Below are positions 12,143 to 24,636 of a DNA stretch of 64,000 bases, in pieces. Both the position numbers and the translations under genes were made by a program. How positions within the stretch are numbered: position 1 is the first letter of the stretch; the number at the start of each line of letters is the position of its first letter. The notes below the pieces were generated by a model. The model saw only the letters and a list, made by a program, of their open reading frames with translations. It was not told the DNA's origin and did no database searches. Source of the stretch: Pochonia chlamydosporia 170. Lineage: Eukaryota > Ascomycota > Sordariomycetes > Hypocreales > Clavicipitaceae. Where the stretch lies: NCBI RefSeq assembly GCF_001653235.2, contig NC_035790.1, positions 3,472,001 through 3,536,000 of the forward strand. Direction: 5' to 3'.

Positions 12143-15100
12143 TGCAGCGAATGGGTTATGAGCCTGTGGTTTGGGGTTGGTGATGGTTGGAAGTTTGCAC
12201 ACGAGAGAGGTCTGGTTGTCCGAAAAGGTTCCCAACGTCCTTTTATGAAAGTCGGCGAGCTCAACGTATGACTGTTACAGGCAACAAAGGTGTATCAGAC
12301 CAGGGGTCAGCTTTGTTAGCTGTTGTGGGGAGCGTATGGCGAGATCGTGAGTCAAGTCGAGCGAAAGCGGGACGGGCTGAAGTGGTGGGTTTGGTATTGT
12401 TGCAAGAGTGGAGTGCCAGTTACGCTGATTGCCTGTCAAACCGAGGGTTTCAGGATAGTCGACGGCAGTGAGGATGGAGTTGAGAGAATGGGACGAGGAA
12501 GGGAGAAGAAAAAAAAAGTAGTGGAAAGTGAGGCGAGGAAGGGAAGAAGAAAAGTTGATGCAAGATGGGGAGGAGGAGCGTTGAAGAGGATGAGGGCAGG
12601 ATATGTAAGTATATGTATGGAAGAGTTTAGGTGCGTGAGGTGCGGCTTGGGAACCAGAGTGGAAGAGGGACACACAGCCTGGTGGGAGGGCGAGACATGG
12701 ATCAATTTGATGGACATGGGCGCTGAGCGGCAGACTGGCGTGCGTGGTGCCAGACGTGGTGTGCTCGAAGTCCATGTCCAAGTCCATGTCCAAGGGGGGT
12801 GGGTCAAAAGTTATGCTCCGGGCGGGCCAAAAGGGCCAAGGGGGGTGTGCGGTTCATGGAATTGACCACCAGGCAGAGCAGCAGACCTGAGCGCACTGGC
12901 GCACAGGCCAGTGGGTGAAGCGAAGAGTGCAGGTCTGGTTAGCCCAGTGGTGTCAAGTCTGGTCTGGCGTTCCTACAGTATGTGGCATGGCCGCGAGAAC
13001 CGTGGTGACCATTCAACAATGGCGAGGCCCATCATGGCCCACACAGGATGACCACCTGTTGCGAGACAGCGCCAGCCCTCTGACTGACTTAGCGCCTTCT
13101 TGAATCTGGGTACCTGCCTATGACCGTTGTAAAGAAGGGTACATCCAGTTTGGCGTTTGGTACGCTGCACAATTCAACTTGGTCCTGCAGCCTAGCCCAC
13201 CAGCTTCGCTCACAACAGGACCAGCGAAAAAAAACGACTGGGAGGGAATGGGTGATGGCCGGGGTGAACGAGAGAATCAGCAAGGATTTTTGGCCAGCGG
13301 GGTCCCACCTTCATGCCTGCGGCGATAGTACAGTACTGTCTGGAAGCTCCAAGCTGCACAATTGCTGGGGTGTCAAGGGTGTGTTCGAGGTGGTGTGAGC
13401 AATTCTGCTTGTGGTCAGTGCAGCAGATGCATCAGAGTAGTCGCCGTCCTCGCCATCCTCGCCTTTTGCCTCCATGTCCAGTCAAACTGGCCCATGTCCA
13501 ACCTTGGTCTCCAGTCCACTCTCTCTGCCTGTCTGCTGGTGGTGGCTTGTTGAGCCTGCGCCTGCGCCTGAGGACGGGCGTGACGGGCCCGATGTGGGGA
13601 CGCCACCGGCTAGTGACCTGTAGTCAGTGGTGTGAGCCGTTGATGACACTCTCTGTTGCGACCGTCAAGGTTTTTTTTTGTGCAATTTTTCTGTCCTTGT
13701 GCTTTTATGCCCACACACAAAATGTGGAACAAATGGACAAATGTCTGGCGTGTGTCACTCACAGGGTGTCAAGGCGTGCGTGGACACCATCCACCGTCGA
13801 CCTTGACGGTGCGTATTTCCAGTGCCATTTGCCTTCTGCTCGAACCCGTCCAATCCAGTCAGGCAGTCCATAATGGCTGACAGGCGAACTATGAAAGGCG
13901 CTGCCGAGAATTCGTGCACCTGGTTGATACATGGGACTAGTTAACAATTGGTGGCCAAGTCGCACCATTGCCTTGCGCGTGTGATTTGTGAGATTTTTTT
14001 TTTCTGGTTCCTACAAGCCCCGAACTGGATGGTTCGCCAGGGCCGTGGTAGTATTCTCTTATCCTGAGGCAAGAGAGGAGAACGCAATGGCGAACGACTG
14101 TCATGATGGTATGATGCCATCCCGGCCCCAGGGTGAGGTGACTCAAAGTGCTTCCGTTCAATGTTGTGCAGTGCCTGTAAAGGTGTCGGGTCCCAGAAGC
14201 TGCCCCAGTTGGCGAGTCGCCATGCTGTCACGAGAACAAAGCTAGCAATGAGCTCATAGCGACATCGGCAGGTGAGTAACACTGGTCAGCTCGAGTTCGA
14301 CTTTTTTTTCTTGTTTGGCCCGAAGCCACTGCCAATTGTCTTGCATGTTTCTCGTCCACTATTTTTGATCTGGCCACCAGGTACAGTATCAATTATTTGT
14401 GAACTTGTCTGTCAATAGTGGCCGTCGATGGCTCGTCGTCTCGCTATGCACACTTCGGGTCTGCCATGCAGCTTGTCTGCACAAAGGGTGAGGTCTGGTA
14501 GCAAAGAACTTGGATATGGAGAAGGAGTCAATCGCTGGTGGACCTCTTTCCCACTGCATGTTTCGCCTTCCTCTGGCCTGGTAAAAAAAAGGGCATCTGC
14601 CATGCCTTGAAACATGGGTTCTGGCTGGTACATGAACTATTGACACATCTAGGTGCGTAGAATACTGTCCGAGTGCCGTTTTACAAAGCAAACTACGGAG
14701 TACCTACCTAGGTATTCAACGTTGTCCAGCGGCACAAGTGCGGCGTCTCGTAGCCTCACGCCTCAACCCTCGGAGATGCATTCTCCTTGCGACTTGACTA
14801 TGTTTTTTTCTTTCATGTCCCGAGACAACGGTTGATCAGCCCCCTTGGAATGCTCAAGACCCTACAACTGTCCATGGGCACAACGACATTGAGTCGAAAT
14901 CCAAGACACCAGACATCTCCTTCCAACTTGCTCAAGGCAGCAAAGGACGTCCTGAGGCACCCACGCAAGAAAGCAGCCTGTTGTCCAGTGTCAAGTGCAT
15001 CCTCACCCCGCTTTGGTTAGCGGCGTCTATCCCTTCACGATGCGCTAGTCTTATTTTAGTTTGGCGCATCTGCCCTTGTCTACGACCTGGCTTGCTGGTC

Positions 15101-18100
15101 CCTCATACCCTGGCAAACCTGGCGAACGGCAACTTTTAGTCTCCCGCTCTCCACAAATTTTTCGCTTGTCTGCTTGGCTCCTGAATGAGTGCGGAACGAG
15201 AACCATGACAACTTGACAAGACCAAAAGTATTGACCAGAAACCACCAATGGCCTCGTGCTGGCTGTTTTTTTATACCCTACGCCCCGCTTGAAGCGACGA
15301 TGCGTGGCATGACGGTTGGACGATTATCGAAACAGCGTGATTGCCTCATGGTGGATGCTTGGGTGGCAGTCCTGCTTTGTGCTAATCACAAAGACCATAT
15401 TTGCCCCGAATCAGAGTCTTGCAGACACAGGTCGTTTATCAGAAATGCTCGGCACCTTGATATCATGCCACCTGTTTGCTCCTCGCTTTGGGCATCACCA
15501 TCATGTCCGGCGTGGTAAGTTCGTCAATAAGTACAAAGTCAAACAAACGTGCACAGAGAGCTTGGCTCTTTTGGTTATGCCAATTCACACTGACTGCGTC
15601 TCCAGCAAAGACCCTCAGTAGGATCGATCATGTGAGGAGCCCTCGCCAGAATGGCCATGCAACAAAAGACGTGGAATCCGGCCATGCCACGATGTCCAAC
15701 TGCAGCTATGCAGGCGATTCAAGCTAGACATTAATCAATGTTGCTACATGTTCTAGGCCAGTTTGATGCCAGGTCCCTGGCGAGATGCAAATACCAAAAA
15801 AAAAAAACATATACCAAGCCCTCAGACTTGCAGTTGTTCGTGCCGTCCAGCAGCAAGTATCTCAGGTCTCCGTCTGGCCATCTGCATTCATCCAAAGGCT
15901 CACATTCGGTTACGGGTACATCCATGAGACCCGCCAAGCAACCAGGAGCCATGACTTTATCAGGAACCGCTGGCTGTGTGGCTGGCTGTGGAGCTGGCGA
16001 TGAGTTCCGAGAGAGGGCAAGTTCATCATCCAGTACTCGCATGCAATGTGACACCACCGTCCTATTGCACCTGCAGCAGGCGCTTTCTTCCTGCATGTCG
16101 TTATTGGTCGTTGATTGATGGGTGCCGTCCTGCAATCCTACCTCGCGGGCTAATCCATCCAGTGAGCCGAATGGCCACTTCGCCATCATCGCAAGATGCG
16201 GCGTGTTTCCTTGGCCCCACACACGATGATATGTTCATCCTCATTCTCTATTCTCACTATACCGGGGAAGAAAAAGGAAATGGGAGACATCACATCCATC
16301 AAGGGAGTCTCGGTGACATGCTCTTACATCATCGCTCTTTTCCGCGATCTACCCGTGGCTGCTTCACTTTTGCAAACACGCGGTTTATCCCGATTTCTCG
16401 CTCAGATTCTGAGACCAATGGCTTCGGACTGGCACAACCAGGGCTATTTGGGGCTGTTCGAGGTGTATCATTTGAGACCTTCCCATCCAGCATCACGCAC
16501 GTTCTGGAATTCTGATCGCTGCGACGGCGCCAACGAAAGCCGCCAACACAAAACAAAACAGATGAAGGAAAAAGAAAGGGTTCTCTTGCGTCTTGGCCTG
16601 GCCCCTGCCATGCACAAACCGGATGGTATGCTTCTTCCATGTCATCATGTGTTCTGAGCACTTCGAGCTAGACACGAGATTTTTTGCCATGCCATCATTT
16701 TGGAATGCCACTGTTCGCATGTCACCACCTGAATTGGCTCTTGGGGATCTTACTTGATTTGACTTGGTCCTGACCCTTTCCTGTATCTGCGTTGATATCC
16801 AGCCACACCAGTCTTTCCCCAAACTTGTCTTTGCCGTAACCCACAACGGGTACCCCATGGTGGTCCAGGCCGTGGTGTGGCTGCCACTGCATACACTAGG
16901 CCACCTTGGTCCACACCTCTTCGTTTGATGAGGCAAATCAAAGACGCCATCTCGCAAATGCAAAGTTCGCCCTCCAGTTCACTAGCCGCCACCTGACCAC
17001 ACTTGCAATCCCCTCCGACGATGATTGCTCCCACCATCCTCTCTTTCGGCCGTGGGAGCAGCCGGAGGTGCAAATCTTGCAAATCTTGGTAGATTTGGCC
17101 ATTGGTTGGTTGGTCACGGAATTGCGCATGTCAATCATCTCCTCGATGAGTGTGTGGCAGAAAGGATGGACGCAATATATCGAATCTCTGAACTACCGAG
17201 GCGTGCCCTCATACTGCACGTACCTGTAGGGATGGTTTCTTTTTCCCCTGCTGACATGGATAGACGGCATGTATTTTTGATTCAGATTCATGTTTTCTTC
17301 TTTCAAATTTTGACAGGAAGCAAAACATGCCAGATTAAAGTACACGCTATTCCTGAGTTGCTATTCCCAACTATCGACGGCGACGCGTGGGCTGAGCGGG
17401 AAACCCTCAGTGGGGCTAAGAAGTAAGTCACAGCAGGACATGAACACACACCTGCACCTCATGCAGGGTAGCAGCATAGTGCCGTCAGCTACCTTGGTAG
17501 CTATACCTGAAGTATCGAAAAGTCGACGGTTTTGTCTCGTTGGGGGAAGCCATACATTGTGGCAATGGATATTTTCAGCTCCTGGGCCAATTAGTGTGCC
17601 AATATATCGCCCAAAAAGACTGTTCAGCAAGCCATGATTGCCATATCGGTGTTGTCGGGCTGTTTGTTACCGAGATTGTGGTTGGTACCTCACACTCCAC
17701 TAAACGGCAAAGAAGAGAGCTAGCAAGGACCAGAGCATGCTGGCCAGTGATGGAAATTCAGAGATGGACCTTGAAGACTCAAATGCGTTGTCCAGTGTTC
17801 ATCATCGTTGTCTGAGGTCAACAAGTGGCCAATCATGATGCTGGGTTAGGGTCCCCTGTTGGATGGGATTGCGCGGAGGGGAAGGCAAGACAGGCAGGAG
17901 CGGTTAGGAAAATTCAAAACACCAGACATGGACTGGAAAATCTTGGGTGGTGACATCTGGTGGACATGGCCAGAGCATTCTAACTCAACTGGTTGCCAGC
18001 AATCGATTTGGGACAGGATTGACCACAGTGCCACCCATACCACACCAGACATGGACACCTGCCGTTGCAAGGGATAGACGGCACTCAATCCAGCGCCAGT

Positions 18101-21100
18101 CTGCACGCATGTACTTGACTGTATTGCACCAGACTCGACACAACTGCGACCAGGCCAGACCAGACACCTGCAGGGAACTGGCGCGAAGCCAGGTGGACTT
18201 TTAGCTTGTCGATTTCCTCTACTTTTCAACTTTTTCTTCGGGGATCTCTTGTTTGGCTACTGACCAGAAAGCACCCGATTCCCACTGATATCAATCAAAT
18301 TCAACCAGACAGAAAAGGGGGCTTCTTCATTGAGCTGACATGGGACCCAAAAGCAGAAGACGAGATGGGTCAAGGGCATGTCGCATGTGGGGCATGGCAT
18401 CTTCACACCAGATTGACATCAATCGTCGAGTCCCAGCCATGTTGGATGTCGCAAGCAAGGTCAAGCAGGGGATACCCTGTGCTGGACAGGCTTGAGTGAG
18501 ATCTGCTGGTTCGAAAGCAGCCACTGAACATCATTTTGTTATCTCAGGAGGGCATTTGGCGCCTCCAGTCGCTTGTTGCTATGTACTAATCAAGAGACAA
18601 GACACCATTGACGTTTTGGCATCGTTGCTGACAGGACAGGGCAGTGCCTAAAACAACTTGGGTGGCGGTTGACCATGGCTGACAAAGCTCAGATCATCAA
18701 CCGGCAGACATTTGGCTTGTGGACGTACGGAGATCGACTCGACTCAACATTGAAGCAGACTGAACCAGACGGGTCAACGTCTTGTTTGTTTTGTTTTGCT
18801 GGAGCTCTTGTTTCTCTTGAGCAAACCATTCCACAACACTCACTCACTGATTAATTTTTGCGCAATCGTTTCGATTTCAGCTTGCAAACTTGGCGCCTGC
18901 CACTATTGCACCAGAAAAGATCAATCTGACAAGGCTGAGGAGGGAGGTCTGGTCCGAGCTTCCCAGAACGGGAGGCTGCCACACCCCTGCATGCGCTCCT
19001 CTGCTTATCCTGGAGAACCAATCTCCCAGCATCGTGCTTGATACGAGACACTGATGCTAATGCTGCATCGATAGTTTGCACATGGAATCAAATGTCTTCA
19101 TCGTGAACATCGCACGTCAAACAAAACAACTCTCACGACCGCCACAACTGCGATAGGGTTTCATTCGGGGCCGCTGATGGGCCGACTCGAAAAAGCCCGG
19201 CGTTCATGTTGTGTTGCAGCAGCACCAAGCACGAGATGCGACACCCTGCCAAGGACCACGGACATGCACCACATCATCACACACAAAAGGATTCGTTTGC
19301 TTTGTGTAACGAACCAACCGAAGAATTTTCTCGTCAAAGAATCGTCTCCTTTGGGACCGCATGTCACAAGCCACGAGCCGACGCCCGATGCTTTTGCGAC
19401 CAAGCATCGTACCCAGATGAACGGAATGGCCGAGGCAGCTATCGGATTGGCTGACAGCAGACAACCAGCCTTTCAAGATGGTTGCAAGCCGGGCGGCGAG
19501 ATGAGGCGCCTCCTGGGACTTTGAAAGTTCTTAGTTGGTTGCGACTCCAAAAGCGACTGGCGATATGCCTTTCATTGGACGAGCTTGTTTATTGAGGACC
19601 AACAGACCACATATTAGTCCCAGCTTTGTGGAATGCTCACCTGCAGTGTTCGGATGGCTTTTGACGGCGCAGTAACAATTTTTCTCCAACGTCGGCCTTG
19701 CTCAGATGATTGGCGACACCCAAGAATAGAGCAAATCATGAGCCGAAATGAGGGAGCCACTGCAACAGTTCCTCCAATTCATAGCCTCACTCACCTAGGT
19801 CATGGGGCGAGGCTCACAGCTCAGGTGAGGACCACAGACCGAGACTTCCGGGAAGTGGTGGTGGTTGAAACCTTCAACCATCACTAGGGTGTCGGAGCAT
19901 CATCAAAGTCTCTGATTTCCACGGCAGTGTCGGCAGCCCGAGGCTGATACAAATAAAACATTGAAAAGTACAGCCTGAGCGTGAGCCGAGCCTTGTCCAT
20001 TCCGGTGTCGTACTAAATATGGCAGCATCATGTGTTAACTCAACGCCCATTAGGGTTCTGGTTACTAGCCAGCCTCGTTGCTGACCGGGGGGAGGGGTGG
20101 AAGTTGCCAGTGTGAGATTTTGCATTCCGTGCTGCTCAACAGGCACTCCAATCAGGTGAGAGTGGACACGCGGTTGTCCAGCTTCAGCCTTGCATCGAAG
20201 CCTGAGACTGGATTGCTAATCCTCTACAGCGCAATCAATTTATGTGATCAGCGTCCAGAGTGTGTCAAGTTCAACATCAGCGCTAATGCTGACCAGCGTG
20301 TATCACGTCATTCGTGAGCGGACAAAAGAAAAGAATACAATGCACGGCATTCACGGCTCATCTATGGCTTTTAATGTCTCCATGTGGTGGGTTTATTGAG
20401 AATGACGATTTGATCAGGATCCATGGAAGCTGTTTGCTCATCAAAAAGACTGTGCCATTTACGGGACCTACCGTACCGTGCATGCAGACTCCCGTTTCAA
20501 AACACAAGGTCCAAGAACTACCTGGTTTGCAACCGTTTGACAATGAGGAACTCATCGGCCAGTCAACCTCTCTACTCACTCTCGCATTGTGGATTGCACA
20601 CGTTATGGAGTAGAATGCAGGAACGCACAACGGTGCATAAAACTTTAATAAGACATCATTCACGTCCGCCGTGTCTTGGGCGAGACCTCCCAGAATGACC
20701 AAACTGTCTAATGGCCTTGATGGATAGCTGCGGCTGGTTTCGGCTTGCCATGTTTCCGGGCATCATGTCTTGGCAATGAAATGTCAGAGTCCCAGTTTTC
20801 GGAGATACGATGGTATTATTATGATTATTTTCCCACGACCCTTGCTGAGAAAATTTTTCTTTTCAATGTTTTTAATTTTTGAAAATTTTTCATTGTGGTG
20901 TTTGTCTCGTTTTGCTAACCGTGCTGCCGTACCCCGAGAACTCCACTGAAGGGAGACACAAAATTTTACTCGATCACCATCACAGACACCGATTGCCAAG
21001 AGATGCTCCTTTGCTTCCCCTGGTGGTGAGAGGGTCTGCAAACTCTGTCTGATGGAGACGTGGGATCGAAGTTAGGGAGAAGCCCCTGTACTGTACGGAA

Positions 21101-22536
21101 TAGCGCAAGGTAATATTAGCAACAGGCTGAAATTGACAGCTAACCAGACACCTCGTCCCACAAAGAACATTGAAACCCCAGACTAGCTCCGCAGCTTTCC
21201 CCAGAAGCCGTCCGTGGCTAGTTCGTCCACCATGCACACGTCACAGCAAAGGACTGACTCCATCCAGTGCAACGACGGGTGGGAGTCCCCCCTGGTATCA
21301 TTCAGGAGCAACGGCTGGACGAAGCGGTTAGAAGACGCACAAAACGAGCACAAATTAAAGCCTTCTTGGTCGTCACAAACTGGCATGTCAAGATGTGTCT
21401 GGGATCAGGGTTCAAGGCTGCACGGTAGTGGGAGATGTACGAGCAAAACCACCGATTTGCCTAGCCAAGCGCTTGCCCAAGCTAGGTCAACCGTCCGAAG
21501 TCCGACCTTGGCTCGAGCGCGAGACAACGCCGCACAGAGGAAAAAGGGATCAAAAAATCGAAAGCAGACGATTCACCGGAAGGGAAGCGAATATGAAAGA
21601 CGGTGGCCCTTCGGCTCGGATCAACAGATGCATCGAGGGGGGGTTTGCCTCTCGTGAAAAAAAAAAAAGGCGCGAATGTTGGCCCGAGTATCACGATGAT
21701 CTGTCCGACTCCAGATTCAGTCGGGCTGACCGAGGGAAAGTTCCTCGGTAACTTGCAGTCCCCAGAGATGACCATGAATTTGTGCTCCATCAACAACAAA
21801 GACACAGGTAACGGTCCATGGTACTCGGTAGGTTGAGCGGATATATTGTACTACGTTGTTCTTTTGTTTCACTCTGCGCAGTGGCACCGACCAAACCACA
21901 ATGAGCTCCGCATACAATGGCGAGAAATTTTCAGTTTCATAATCTGGGCAGATGGACGAGGCGGCAGGTATTGCACATTTCTACATTCGATACAGTGCAG
22001 TTGTGAATAATTGTACTTGGCACGCACCATGCACACACAGGGTGCAAAGTCGCGAGCCAGCGCCGGTACCAGCCTCAGAAAACGATGCCTCTGATACTCC
22101 GTACTCCGTGCAGAATACGGACTACCTACCGCCGTCACCAGAAGGCACAAAAGCCTGCATACATGGGTCTGGTAGGCGAAATTGATGCTGTGTGGTTGCC
22201 TCGTTAAGCGGTCGCTTCCAAGGCTGCCTTGCCTGTCTTGCCTTTGGCGACTGAGCCAGTTCGCCAGGTTCGCAGATGTCCAAGACAACAAATTACGGTA
22301 ATCACCCTGAAGAAAAATGCCACAACGTTTTTTAGCCTGTCCTGCAATCCGTACTGTATGTCGACCTCCTTCTGCCGCAAGAATTGCAGACTAGGCAAAT
22401 TATCAGGAGGCGTCAATCTTGTTTCGAGCGTGTTCACGTTTCTTTTTTCTGCCTTTGCCGGCGTAACTAGCTTGTGCCTTGCATAACGTCTTCAACATTG
22501 GTCAATTAGCCAACATCGTGGATGGTCAGGCCACTA

Positions 22537-22556
22537 TTTATTTATTTATTTATTTA
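22537..22556. repeat. (TTTA)5 microsatellite
   Basis: Five perfect TTTA units, immediately followed by an exact TACGGAGTA at 22559-22567. Confidence 0.95.
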
Positions 22557-22786
22557 TGTACGGAGTATCTGTCAATGGTTTTCTGCTTTACGGCATGCCG
22601 GGGTTTGATTGGTGGTTGCGAGTGTTGTTGTTCGGTAGACTCTGCCGTCCGAGAGATGATGAACAGAAACAGCAGATTGACTTTCTGCCTTGTTTTCGAG
22701 TGGTATGACCATGCATTGCGCCAAAGATTGAGTCGTACAAGGTCATGAACGCGGCCGTCGATGCACTCATTTCAAAGCCAATGGTC

Positions 22787-22849
22787 TGGATTGGATTGGA
22801 TTGGATGGGGATGCTCTGCTCTGCTGTGCTGTGCTGTGCTGTGCTGTGC
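22787..22849. repeat. compound pentanucleotide microsatellite (TGGAT)4 and (GCTCT)2(GCTGT)5
   Basis: Four perfect TGGAT units at 22787-22806, then a 6-base spacer, then two GCTCT and five GCTGT units at 22813-22847. Two different pentanucleotide arrays abut in non-coding DNA. Confidence 0.95.
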
Positions 22850-23541
22850 AAGTGAGTTCTCATTTCAAGTCGAACCTCGCTCTCTGGCTAATGTCAAAAT
22901 CAGGAGGTGTCTTCACGGAGCACGTCAGTATGTTGTGATACCGTGATGTGCCAAGGTCTCGAGCTCAATCAACCCAAGTCTTGTCATAAAGGCATTGTGC
23001 CTCTTTTACCCCAGCTCATGAGCAACCTGAGAGGACGGCGCTGCATGAAGTCTCCTTATTTTATTTCACCCCCCTGTCCAGACTACCAAGTTATTCAAGT
23101 CACAGCAGTGCATAGGTGGCTGCCGATTTGACCTCCCTGTCTGTGCGAACGACGATCTTTCTGGGGCAGCCGGGTCTCCTGAATAACCCTGGTGATGGCT
23201 CGGTCGGTGGCAGCCCGCACGTACATGCGCAACCGTGTACTCTGCCTGTACGGAGCATGGTACTTTTTCTCTTCATGTGCAATCTCCAAAAAAAAAAAAA
23301 GAAGACGAATGCAACTCGGCAATGAGGCAAGGGACCCTGTCGACAAGGACAAGTGCATTTCGGCTGGTTGAGACGAGACGCAGGCAGCATCATCTGCCCC
23401 AGGACGATTTGCCAAAATAGCCTGCAACACCACGAGAAGCCAAGCTTAAGTTGGAAAGGCTGGTAGATTGGCAGTCTTGGCCGTTAGTCAATGTCGACTC
23501 TGCCAGCTCGAGGATGACGCCAAGCGCCATTCAACCATTGC

Positions 23542-23584
23542 AATACCATACCATGCCGTGCCATGCCGTGGTATGCCATGCCAA
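23542..23584. repeat. imperfect CCATG/CCGTG pentamer repeat
   Basis: Alternating ATACC, ATGCC and GTGCC pentamers. A related (ATGCC)3 array lies at 23751-23765, about 170 bp away. Confidence 0.85.
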
Positions 23585-24606
23585 GCACCAGACTCTTGTC
23601 AACTCTCACATTGCAGCATGTCATGTTGGGAAGTGATAGATCATAAAGTCGAACTTGTTCCCCGCATTTTTAGACGCTGGAAAGCGTGGCAATGGATCAT
23701 TTAACCCTCCATGTCTTTTTCCACTCTCCCCCTCCTCCATGCTAGAGCCCATGCCATGCCATGCCGTGGGCGGGCTCCAGCATGCTCTCCACCAGACAAG
23801 ACGAGAGAGGGGAAATAATATCAAACAAACATGGAGGTCTGGTTGGACTCGTGTTACGAACTGCTGGCATCCGGACCCTCCACTGGTTGATTCTGCCGCC
23901 GATTGATTTGATTTGGTGGCCGCTCCGCATTTTCGCAAAATTGGGATGCCACTGCAGGTTCTCCTACACGATCCCTGTTTCTATGACTGGCAAGAATTGA
24001 TTCCCCAGTGTGGAGGTGGACTCGACCAGACAGTTTGAAGCCCGGGGTCGTCTGGTTGCGGGCGCAAGAGCACGACCTAGGGGTAAGAGTAAAATAGCGC
24101 TGGCGTCTCACAGCATGCCATCCCCATCCCATCCGTCTGCACGAGACGATGGCTGGGAGAAAGCAACCAGGAGGCTGCAACGCCTGGGCTGGGAGGGCGT
24201 CTGACGGGCGTGTCTGGGATGTCTTGTGTGTTTTGATTCATTTTATGCATGTAACTGCCCTGTACATGCAATTTGTTCTCCCTGTGTGCTCCGTACAAGG
24301 CGTTGGATGGCGATGGCGGCAAGTTGGCATTGTGAGGCGACGTTCGAGATGCAAAATACGGAGCCTACTCCGGCCATGGTTTCTTTTGACAAAGCTAATT
24401 CGGAGCAACAGATTCCCAATGGATTGGACTCGACTCGACTCAACTCAATTGACAAAACATCCAATGCCGGACAATCATGTCAGACACACAACACTCGAGC
24501 TGAGCCTAGTCCAGTCCTGTCCACCGTCTGCTAAAAAAGCCCGTCCGTTTTGTATCCACAAGCGAGGATCGAGCCGTTCCTCCCGTCCCTCCAGTCTCAT
24601 ATGGGT

Positions 24607-24636
24607 GCCATTGCCATTGCCATTGCCATAGCCATT
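24607..24636. repeat. (GCCATT)n hexanucleotide microsatellite
   Basis: Five hexamer units, four perfect GCCATT and one GCCATA, in non-coding DNA. Confidence 0.93.

Noticed and set aside
12275..12865. Long frames on both strands just upstream of the Ecl1-like gene
   Set aside because: They are opposite-strand shadows of a purine/pyrimidine-skewed leader region; the plus-strand frame begins at a non-ATG codon and neither has a domain.
13313..13873. 186-codon frame on the plus strand
   Set aside because: No domain, and overlapping frames of similar length occur in other phases. Composition matches the surrounding non-coding DNA.
17842..20056. TTAGGG words as telomeric repeat
   Set aside because: Only isolated single copies, no tandem array.
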